From Wyeomyia smithii (Eukaryota > Arthropoda > Insecta > Diptera > Culicidae): a stretch of DNA of 64,000 bases. Where the stretch lies: the NCBI RefSeq assembly GCF_029784165.1, contig NC_073694.1, positions 167,304,118-167,368,117 on the forward strand, read 5' to 3'. The notes beneath the pieces were generated by a model that saw only the letters and a list, made by a program, of their open reading frames with translations, was not told the DNA's origin and did not search any database. The translations under genes were made by a program, and so were the position numbers. Below are positions 55,090 through 64,000 of this stretch, in pieces; within the stretch, counting starts at the first letter, position 1, and the number at the start of each line of letters is the position of its first letter.

Positions 55090-57685
55090 AAATACGCGAA
55101 AATTAAATCGACCAGTTTTGATTTGAATGAAACTTTGCACACGTATTTGGCTTAGCAAACTGAGCATTTTTCACAGGTGCAGAGATTTTTTACACCCATG
55201 AGTTACATTCTAAAAGGGCGTATGCCTTTTGGCATAGGTTTTATTCGAAGCATTGTAGCCCAGAAACCGTTGGTTGTATAGAAAAACTGTCTGAGAATGA
55301 GTTGTAGGGAATTAAGAAAGCACCATAAAAAAATATACACTGTACAAAAAAAAAAATTTATGACCAAAAAAAATTATAAATAAACATTAAATTTCAATTT
55401 AAAAAAAAAAGAGTTGATTTTTTTTCTTATTTTTTTTTAAAGAAACTTGACGTTAATACGCAACTTTAAAAAAAAGTCCAGGATGGAGAAATGAAAAATA
55501 ATTTTTTTATGGTAGATTAATTTTTTTATGAAAATTCTAATTTAAACATTTTTCAAAATATTTCTATTCTGATGATTTTAAAAGATGCAGAGAGTCATTT
55601 TGAATCAAAAAGCTCTTGGTAATTAACATACTAAAGGCATTGGTTTTCGAGTTATTTCTAATTTAAGCTCGAAAAATTATAATTATTTGGGAAAATACAC
55701 GTTTTTCCTAATTTTTCCATGGTTCTCCAGCAAAAACCATACGTTCATTGGAATGCTTGATCAAAAATATACCATTCATTCTTTGACAACAAAACGATTG
55801 GGCGAACGGTTCTCAAGAAAAGAGTTAAATGTTTTAAGTGATATAAATATATATAAGAATCAAATATTTATTTTCGAGTTTTATTATCTTAAGAACATAT
55901 TTTTTCATGACATAGATACTTTACAGAACTAGTTTCACCTTATATTTCATATACATCATAAGTAAATGATTCGTCATCTTTTGAAAACAGCTTCGTTTGT
56001 ATCTTATTTTCTGAAATCGAAACAAAAGAGTAATACTTTTGTGTGGCAGGTATTATTATAGATTTTTTGAAAATATTGCTCCATTCTGTTACTCCTTGTT
56101 CATATTCTTCATATTATACCCAACTAAATGACATTTTTGATGAATTTTTATTACTTTTCTGATTAGACCAATCATACAACTCTTTTGCGCTTGTAATGGG
56201 ATGTTCATGTTCTTTAGCTAAACTTGCATTTCCTGCCATTCGTTTTAATATGCCACCAATTGCATCACATGGGCCTTTAACATGAGAAGTCGCAAAAAAA
56301 TGCCACTCTGCATCGACGTTATATTTTGTTTTAAACTTGCAAAGTTTTTTCTGTTTTTATATTGTGAGGCAGCTCCATCAAACATTAATATCGCTTTTTT
56401 CAACTCTATTGTTGTTTTCAAAAAACTCATTAATTTGGCAATGAACACCTGAACCGCAACAGTATCATGATGGAGTACTTCCGATATTATGATTGAGCTG
56501 GTATTCTTAAGTGTTCCAGTGTCTGAATAGTAAACAACGAAGGGATGAATGGTGGCTTGACTATAATTCAAATAACTAAACGAATCACAAATTGATAAAG
56601 ACGTATTAAAATGAGCTTGACTGTTCAATGTTTTTAATTTTGCAATACCGTTTTCGTTTCATTTGCGTAAGCTTGATGAGCACCTGTGACCAGGAAAGGG
56701 TTTACAGCATTTATGCTTGGTGTATTCCATTTTCACTTTATTCATCTTCACAAAATGCAAACTGTTACTAACACATCTGGAGTAGTGCAATCGTATTTAT
56801 ATACGAAAACGTAGTTATTGGTTGCGTACTTTAAAAACAGTTAGTATTAGTAAACAAGTAGGTAGTGTTGCACGACAAACATATTTTTTTATAAAACATT
56901 CGGCAAGGGGGAACGTGTAGGTAGGCTAAGGTTTAGCGCTTGAGTTATTTATCCAATCGTTTTGTTGTCAAAGAATGAATTGTATATTTTTGATCAAGCA
57001 TTCCAATGAACATAAGGTTTTTGCTGGAGAATCATGGACAAATTAAGAAAAACGTGTATTTTCCGAAATATAATTAATTTATCGAGCTTAAATTTAAAAT
57101 AACTCGAAACCCAATGCGTTTAGAATGTTTACTACCAAGAGCTTTTTGATTCAAAATGACTCTCTGCATCTTTTGAAATCATCAGAATACAAATATTTTG
57201 AAAAATGTTTGAATTAGAATTTCTATAAAAAAATTAATCTACCATAAAAAAATTACTTTTCACTTCTCCATCCTGGACTTTTTTTAAAAAGTTGCGTATT
57301 AACGTCAAATTTCTTTAAAAAAAAAATAAGAAAAAAATTCAACTCTTTTTTTTAATTGAAAATTAATGTTTATTTTTAATTTTTTTTGGTCAAAAAAATT
57401 TTTTTTTGTACAGTGTATATTTTTTTTTATGGTGCATTTTTAATTCCCTACAACTCATTCTCAGACAGTTTTTCTATACAACCAACGGTTTCTGGGCTAC
57501 AATGCTTCGAATAAAACCTATGCCAAAAGGCATACGCCCTTTTAGAATGTAACTCATGGGTGTAAAAATCGCTCCATCTGTGGAAAACGCTCAGTTTGCT
57601 GAGCCAAACACGTGTGCAAAGTTTCATTCAAATCAAAAATGGTCGATATTCGACCATCGGTGATTTTGCGCGATCTTGCTCTAAT
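55090..57685 (-). mobile_element. DNA element with ~700-bp inverted arms around a transposase-like relic
   Basis: The left arm (about 55090-55810) and right arm (about 56945-57685) are reverse complements with scattered differences. Landmarks include GGGCGTATGCCTTTTGGCAT (55215) with its inverse at 57525, and AATGCTTGATCAAAAATATA (55752) with its inverse at about 56980. The arms hold long A/T runs. The outermost ends and any target duplication could not be fixed. The central ~1.1 kb carries a decayed minus-strand gene. Very long TIRs with a single central gene suggest a DNA transposon; the superfamily is unassigned. Confidence 0.75.
56130..56760 (-). pseudogene. Decayed transposase-like gene
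   Basis: Minus-strand reading from about 56760: a Cys-rich start (HKCCKPFPGHRCSS), then 56628-56245 with EVLHHDTVAVQVFIAKLMSF and ILMFDGAASQYKNRKNFASL. After a frameshift near 56330, VDAEWHFFATSHVKGPCDAI and GGILKRMAGNA follow. I recall the pattern D-G-A-x-S-Q-Y-K-N ... EWHFFATSH-KGPCD-IGG-KR from uncharacterised insect proteins that occur in many copies. The conserved Asp and Glu could be part of a DDE-type catalytic site, which is inferred. Stops and frameshifts make this copy dead. No function is asserted beyond likely transposase origin. Confidence 0.6.
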
Positions 57686-57689
57686 GCAA

Positions 57690-59620
57690 TTCGTTTAAAT
57701 CAAAATTAGAGATATGATATATTCACATTATATCAGTAGCCATTATACTGAATAATTTTATGCCAGCTATAACAAATACACATTCAAATTAGTTATTTTA
57801 TTTTAAAGTTGGCAAAACAAGAATTTCGCTGCGACTCAACATGTGAAAATGCGACTTGATATATTTTAAAAATATTTTCCTAATTATTTCATGAACAAAA
57901 TATTTTTAGACTCAAAATTTTGAATCAGTCTATGAGGTTAACTGGACTGAAAAACGTTTATGGGCCAAAAAGTACGGAACAGCTGTGAATGAGCTTCATC
58001 GAACATATCCAATGCCTTGGCTGTTGTTCTTGACGACCCTCTCCCGAACTTGAACGGATCTCCATAGGGACCCTCTTTCAGTGAGGCAAGCGGTTTGGAC
58101 CCATTAGCATGGATACGCTCACTGGACACGAGTCACGGCAGCTGAACGTGCCCAAATGCGCATATGGCACCGAGGAAAAGAAGCGTTGCCCTGAAAAAAC
58201 GCCTAACGCGGATGCACTCGAGTGTGACGCGCTCCTTGCATAATATGCACATACACCCTTTGCCAGCTTTAATATGTATGCGATACAGCGTCGTAACGCC
58301 GGCCGGATCCTTTCGCCACGTATCCAATGGAAGGCTGTTGTCCTGAATCCGTTGTTTTGTTACTGTTTGATCAATAATACCTCTCCAGCTCCAATTGACC
58401 AACAGTCTGTCAGTAGATCGCTGTCCCTATGGTAATGCGACATCGTAGAGTTTAGTTGTATCGAACATTGGAAACATCAGAGTGAAGCATTTGTGACTCC
58501 GAAAGAGTTCTGTTTATAGCGACCGTCTAGACACTTTGCAAAATAAGATTTACACATCTAGAGACGCACTCGAAGGGTTTAGTGAAAGTATTTCAAGGAG
58601 TGCATTATCATCATTGCAATTAATCTATACCAATGTGAGTGCAAAGGTAGCCTAAAGTAGAATATAATTCCAAGCGCGTGAAAGGAAATGGCTTTCGAGG
58701 AAGTGATTTTTCATAAAAAAGGAAGCATCAAAAACAATATGTTAAGTAGTGTTTGCAATTGAGAAAATGGCACACTCATTAAACTAATTCTCGGTAATGA
58801 AAAGATTATGTGATGGATGACGGAGAAATCCCTCATCATAGCAGTGTGCAGGTTCCGTTGCTGCTCCGCAGGATTCAGACCAGGTGTGCTTCCTCACGGT
58901 TGTCCTGAGCAACACCTGCCGTTTGCGTTTCAAGCAGAGATGCCAATTGATTTTAAAAAATGTATACAGTTGCTTGAAAACAAAAAAAAACGCTGCTTAA
59001 AATCCAACTCGAAGTTCGAGAAAAATTAAGCTCACTTAGGTAAAAGTCTGCGCGATACGAAGAAACTCGGGCACAATTTTGCACAAAATTAAAAAAAAAC
59101 CAAAAATTCTACAATTCAAATAAAATTTTGTGTGAATGTAGATTTGATTTGTTTTTTTTTTTTTTGAAAATTGCAAACAAATCTGGTATGTCTGGTTTCA
59201 CGGAATTGTACAGGTAGATGCGGGTGGTACAATGATGCAAGGGCCTCACAAGCGTTCAACAACAAATCGGCAGTAAATAGGGAAAAAGCAGGTGCACCAC
59301 CAACGTACAAACTGCCGAAAGGCTTTGTCCATCACTAGCGTGAAACGAACAGCACTTTTCGTTAGGACATCACGCGGAAGGGGAATCATAGGGAAAACGC
59401 GGGTGAAATGGTCGCCTTGAGCAAATCATCCATCATTATAATAAAGAAACAATATTTCAACCGACAATGCTTATAACATTCGAGGTTGTAAAAAATAATG
59501 CTAGCAATTAATATTTAGCATGATTTTATAATTAATTTCTACTAAAATGAAAACAAACTCTAAAATCTATTATTTGTAATGTGCTTGTTGAACTGGCCAG
59601 AAATGCTTGTGAGACGAATA
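57690..59620. other. Intergenic, two short unassigned minus-strand ORFs
   Basis: 57950-58440 is more G/C-rich than its surroundings and contains minus ORFs 58133-58402 and 57938-58129 (for example GDPFKFGRGSSRTTAKALDM), separated by one stop in neighbouring frames. They could be a gene fragment; I do not recognise it. The rest, to 59620, shows no supported gene. Confidence 0.35.
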
Positions 59621-59622
59621 GG

Positions 59623-59734
59623 TAGGGCCGGATTTAGGATAGAAAGGGGTTCCTGGGGTCACTTGTGTGGGCCCGGGCGCCAAATAATTTTTGGAGCCCC
59701 CTAATCCCCCCCTTCCCCTCTAAATCTAGCCATG
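59623..59734. mobile_element. ~110-bp decayed hAT-type MITE
   Basis: The left end TAGGGCCGGATTTAGG and right end CTAAATCTAGCC are inverse with changes. The flanks CGAATAGG and CGAACAGG fit a decayed 8-bp target duplication. Ends of this type are common in hAT MITEs. Confidence 0.5.
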
Positions 59735-59793
59735 CGAACAGGTTTAGATATACCCTATCAATTCATTTTTCTAAAAATAGAAATTGGCCGTAC

Positions 59794-60157
59794 GATCAAA
59801 CAAATGGTTCTGGCTCCAAAAATATTTTTATTATTAACAGGCACTCGGCTCAGAAAATACTTCTTACAGGGTGTCGAAAACCTGGAAAATCATGTCAAAT
59901 GTCAGAGTGGCGTTAATCTACGTTACCCTTTTTTTGTGACGAATGCTGGAAAATATCAGGGAAATAATGTTATATTTCAGGGAATATCAGGGAAAATCAG
60001 GGAATTTGATTTTGAAGATTTTTCCGCCACCCTATCTTAACTAAGACCCCCGGTAGCACGAAGAACTAAGTGCTGACACATAAATCAAATTTATTGAGCC
60101 GAGTGCCTATTAATGGTTAGAATGTTTTTAGAGCCAAAACCATTTGTCTGGTCGATA
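59794..60157. mobile_element. Inverted-repeat element with a nested AGGGTG-ended insertion
   Basis: Arms 59794-59859 and 60091-60157 are inverse over about 65 bp with mismatches (GGCACTCGGCTCA versus TGAGCCGAGTGCC). Inside, 59867-60033 has its own ends CAGGGTGTCGAAAA and TTTTCCGCCACCCT and repeats of CAGGGAAT, which look like a second, nested MITE. Confidence 0.6.
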
Positions 60158-62789
60158 TAGAGTCCTTGACAAAGATAATATTTCTTTTTCAATAATAAAA
60201 AAATAAAAAATAATTTCAAAAAAATATTTGATTTATAATAATACATATTCTATTTTTTTCTTGAAATTTTCTTAAGTCTTTAAATTTTTTCAGAAAAGTT
60301 TAATATTTTCCCCGTTTCTCCATGAATAATAATAAATGTTTTTTTTTGTTTCCATAAAAAATAAGCTTTCTGGGCAATATATTTATATTTTTTTACATTT
60401 TTTCACTTAAAAATATTTCTAAGGTGTACTCAGAATGACAAACATATTATCTACAACTTTGTCGATAACGTCACATCGATTGAACAAATAGTTTAGGCTC
60501 TATAAATATTCATAATCTCTTCTTTAAAAATGGGTTATGATTAAAAAAATAACATCTGTGCAAAGTTTCAGCCAGATCAAAATTCATAAATTGAAATGGT
60601 TGCTTGTTTTCATGGAATTTCACAGATATAAGACCTCCCCCTTTCATCTAACCCGCTGTTCCCCTACCACACCAACATAACCAACGTGTAATAAAGAGAA
60701 ATAATCACAGCGTGAAAGTTGTTATCTTTTCTGTATATTGGAATTGTTCAGTTAAAGTTGGTTTCTCCAGGCTAACCTATGTTGTTTTTTATACTTAACC
60801 CACAACGGACTCGAAAACATACCTGCGCTAATATCCAGTACTGTATCACTCCATCCATAACCTGTTCTATATACTATCCAATTAATTAGCGCGATATCTT
60901 CGTGCACTTTCCGGAGAATTTTCTAGCTTTACACAGCTGGCATCGCACTGTGGTCCAGGAATGAAAAAACATGGTTGATGGTCATTTATTATAAAAAAAT
61001 GTCTGCTGTAACGTATACAAAATTGATCATGTTTCAAAAGTTCAGTGAAAACATCAAACGTATGGTGATAAAATAAAATAAAAATTTTAAAGACAAAAAC
61101 CTTTTTTTGAAAACAATTAAAAATTATTTGAAAGCTAAGTAAGATTAATAAATAGGAACCTAGTGTTTTCAGCAAAGTTTTTTGTTGTGTTATTTTGAAA
61201 AACTTTTCCGTGGTAACCATTGCTTAAAAATGTAGCGTTAGAAAGAAAATGTCTCTGGACCACCTTTTTGCCATTCTCCTAGAAAAATATAGCGACCAAT
61301 GACAAAACAAAGTTCTGAAAGAGATCCAACAGGTCGAATATCATATTTCACTCTACTCAACTCAATGAGCTGAGCATTTTATGTGCAAATATAAAATGAA
61401 AGGTCCAGTAGCCCCACAGTTTTCTATTAAATTTCATTATAATCAAAATGTGAAAGCTACAAAACACTATTATCTCGAAGATTACGTAAGGGGCCATCCA
61501 CATACCACGTGGACAGATTTTTAACGATTTTGACCCCCCCCTCCCCCTCCGTGGACAACTGCTCATATAAATTTTGAAAAAATTGTATGGACCGTGAACA
61601 TTACCCAATGGTATTAGGCTGTTCCAGGCTATGTTACAGGAGCTGGAAGTCACCATTTCGAATTTCCAAATGGCTGCTGGGGTAGATTCCTGTTGTCCTG
61701 CGTCATTCTGTTTCTGGAAACATTTGGTCATTTTTTTTTTCAAAAACCTGAAATTGCCATCTTAACGTTCAAAATAGGGTCTGGGGCCAATTCCCAGCCT
61801 TTTGGCATTGTTCCGAGTCCTAAAATACCTACAATGAGTGTTATTTGGCCATTTTACGGTCAATTACACCTCAGAAACAAAGGCAACAATGTCAATTAGA
61901 CCAACAGCGTAACGAAATTTCATATTTTTATATTGAGGTTGTTGAACGTTCCCGGCGTTGATCAGGGTTAAAGGGTTCAAAATTATGATTCATTTGTTGA
62001 GCGAAGTCTGCGTATCTTAGAATAAAAAAAAGATATCCTTACGCCTAACGAGATATGGTCTGCTGAACTAATGAAGGAAAAGAACTCTATCGAAGAAGTA
62101 ATACCTGCTTGGGGCGACTATCACTGATGCTCATAGTGATGGAATGAACTGTAACTCCGCGTTACCAAAATATATTTAATTAATAGTAGCAGTCATAAGT
62201 TCCTTCAAGAAAAAAGAAGATTCATTACCTATATTTGACTGTCTTGGGCAACTCGTTCCACAACTATTACGTCACACTTCGCATCTTATAATTTAATCAT
62301 CTTGAAATACAACATCCATTTTAGTAGGAGACATAGAGCGGAAAAACCTATATTAGATTATATTTGGCCAATTGGGGCGATTGTACGCCACTACTGAATC
62401 CAGTATTACTATATAAGGTGTTACTATATAAGGTTTCAATAGTTTTTAAAGGATTTTCACGTAACTTTTATAAACCCACGATAACATTTTTTGTTTGTTC
62501 TGTGCCGTTTGTCGACAGCACATAAATTATCTGTGAAGAACATATGAATTTCAAGGGATATTCACATATTACTTGTCGTAGTTACGTGGAACATGCTGCC
62601 TCATGACGGAAACGCGCCCTACATGATTTTCACGTAAATTTGAAGTGAAAATTATTCTGAGTGTAGGCTATTTTAGAGGATCACAATACACGATTTTAAA
62701 ATGGCGTCTGGAGACGGATTGAAGTTTGCAGTTTTAAAAATAAATGGCCCAAATTGAGAAGAAATGGCTGGCTTGTAGAAGGAAATCAT
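60158..62789. other. Intergenic with repeat relics
   Basis: No gene is supported. 61485-61560 carries GGGGCCATCCACATACCACG followed by a C-run, a relic of the family also seen at 52145-52200 and 63326-63510. 61620-61900 has short imperfect repeats of the kind ATTTGG-CATTT. Confidence 0.4.
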
Positions 62790-63590
62790 TTTCTTTTCTG
62801 GCCTTTAGAAGAAGTTTTCGGCCATTCTGAGCTCAATTTGAGATCAGTTTCTATTTTGGGCTCTGCTGGCCTTTTGAAGAATTTTTCGGTGATTCTGAGC
62901 ATAATTTGGGATCATTTTCTTTTTTGGCCTTCTCTGGCCTTTAGAAGGGTTTTCGGCGATTCTGAGCTTAATTTGGGATCATTTTATATTTTGACCTTTA
63001 GAAGGGGGTTTCGGCCCAATTTGAAATCATATTCTTTGTTTGGCCTTTTCTGGCTTTTATAAGGTTTTTTCGGCGATTCTGAGCTTCATTCGAGATCATT
63101 TTTATCTTTGGCTTTTTCTGGTCTTTAGAAGGGGTTTTCGGCCATTCTAAGCTTAATTTGAGTTCTCTTTGTTTTTTGACTTTTGCTGACCTTTAGAAGG
63201 ATTTTCTGGCGATTCTGAGGTTAATTTGGGATCAATTTCTTTTTTTGCCTTTTCTGGCCTTTAGAAAGAGTTTTCGGCGATTCTAAACTTAATTTGGGAT
63301 CATTTTCTTGTTTGGCCTTTTCTGGGGGGCCGTTCAATAATTACGTAAGCATGTTTTTCCACTTTCTCAAACCCCCCTCCCCCCCTTGTAAGACATCGAC
63401 AAGATAATCAATTCACAACCCCCCCTTCTCCCCTGTAAGACAGCGTAAGAAAATTGCACATCACCGCCACCCCCCCGCCCTATTTGCTTACGTAATTATT
63501 GAACGGCCCCTGTCCTTTAGAAGGAGTTTTGACCATTCTGGGATCAATTTGGGATCATTCTCTGTTTTGGCTTTTCCTTTGGTATTGGTA
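62790..63590 (+). repeat. Minisatellite, ~9 units of 65-80 bp, interrupted by a MITE
   Basis: The unit is built on CTGGCCTTTAGAAGG, TTTTCGGCGATTCTGAGC and TTAATTTGGGATCATTTTC. Eight units lie before 63325 and one after 63511. Units vary in length and in several bases, so the array is old. Confidence 0.85.
63326..63510. mobile_element. 185-bp MITE inserted in the minisatellite
   Basis: 26-bp TIRs, apparently perfect: GGGGCCGTTCAATAATTACG... at the left and its inverse ending GAACGGCCCC at the right. The interior is C-rich (CCCCCCTCCCCCCC). The target duplication is unclear. Confidence 0.85.
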
Positions 63591-63697
63591 TTGCTATGGT
63601 ATCGGACTTAAGTAGAATGTAAAGGGTTTTTCAATAATAGCACTACGAAAATAGACCGATAGGGACAGCAAACGACGCCATATATTTTCACGCTCTG

Positions 63698-63892
63698 TTG
63701 ACATTTCACTTCAGTAAGGTTTGCATTTTCAAAAAAGAAAGATACACGATCAAACAACGAGTCGAGATTATTAAAATTTACTACCGAAATTCGGGGTTAG
63801 TGGCCTCAACTTTAGGTGCGCTACGTCCAATTTATAGTTGTCATAATCGTCCTGCCAGATCAACAATTGGGCGTCTAGTGGAAAAATTTTAG
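63698..63892 (+). pseudogene. Fragment of DUF4817-type helix-turn-helix protein
   Basis: The 64-aa ORF, read from KKERYTIKQRVEIIKIYYRN through LRPIYSCHNRPARSTIGRLV to EKF and a stop. This is the N-terminal HTH-like domain (DUF4817) found ahead of Tc1/mariner-like transposases and in many mosquito repeats. The stop after EKF removes everything downstream, and no DDE domain follows before the window ends. It is likely a transposon relic. Confidence 0.65.
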
Positions 63893-64000
63893 TCCTATAA
63901 GTATAAAAAAGAAAATTTTTTCTCACATTTACCCACATTTTTCATTATTTTCAATTTCTTTCGTGTTTGATATATATTATATTTTTATATATTTGTACAG

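Noticed and set aside
1..64000. tRNA or rRNA genes
   Set aside because: No cloverleaf with T-loop GTTCRA-type box or conserved rRNA block was found on reading; a dedicated scan was not possible.

Overview
This is a eukaryotic nuclear window, almost certainly from a culicine mosquito (Aedes/Culex type). The reasons are spliced insect-type genes with short GT-AG introns, AT-rich non-coding DNA, and a very dense load of nested transposable elements. They include I-clade, CR1 and Jockey-type non-LTR elements, a Penelope-like element, a Ty3/gypsy element and many MITEs. The species is inferred, not read from a marker. No prokaryotic genes, rRNA, tRNA or CRISPR were seen.

Host genes are few. (1) 3737-10897, plus strand: the 3' five exons of a Golgin homologous to GMAP-210/TRIP11 (long coiled coil plus C-terminal GRAB-like domain). 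The first exon(s) lie upstream of the window or are not recognisable. (2) 25157-25831, minus: a complete single-exon Alg14 homologue, the membrane anchor of the Alg13/Alg14 GlcNAc transferase. (3) 28096-29372, minus: a two-exon F-box/LRR-type protein. A possible exon at 43725-43847 (+) and a short ORF at 9398-9598 (-) are unassigned. These genes show no functional linkage.

Mobile DNA, left to right. 1-3241: I-clade non-LTR element (RT plus RNase H) running off the window start. 12485-18250: two almost identical Penelope-like copies head to head, the left one 5'-truncated, inside an older inverted repeat. 18790-20000 and 21890-22765: decayed CR1/Jockey fragments. 20655-21492 and 29945-31283: two copies of one MITE-like family, the second with a 77-bp palindrome at its edge. 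22783-23067 and 41414-41601: a TA-flanked MITE with internal minisatellite. 33659-37869: gypsy element with both LTRs but no protease region. 38057-40318 and 46900-51600: two CR1 copies sharing a stop codon, the first split by a TAA-flanked MITE. 44667-51830: a nested composite. 42766-43042, 52298-52548, 52812-53182, 53356-53489, 54412-54701, 59623-59734 and 63326-63510: short TIR elements, several with clean target duplications. 55090-57685: a 2.6-kb element with ~700-bp inverted arms around a decayed transposase-like gene.

The least explained items are the 55-57.7 kb element, the Penelope dimer architecture, the palindrome at 29939-30015 and the motif-saturated interior of the 29.9-31.3 kb element. 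All identifications come from reading sequence and recalled family motifs; no database search was run.
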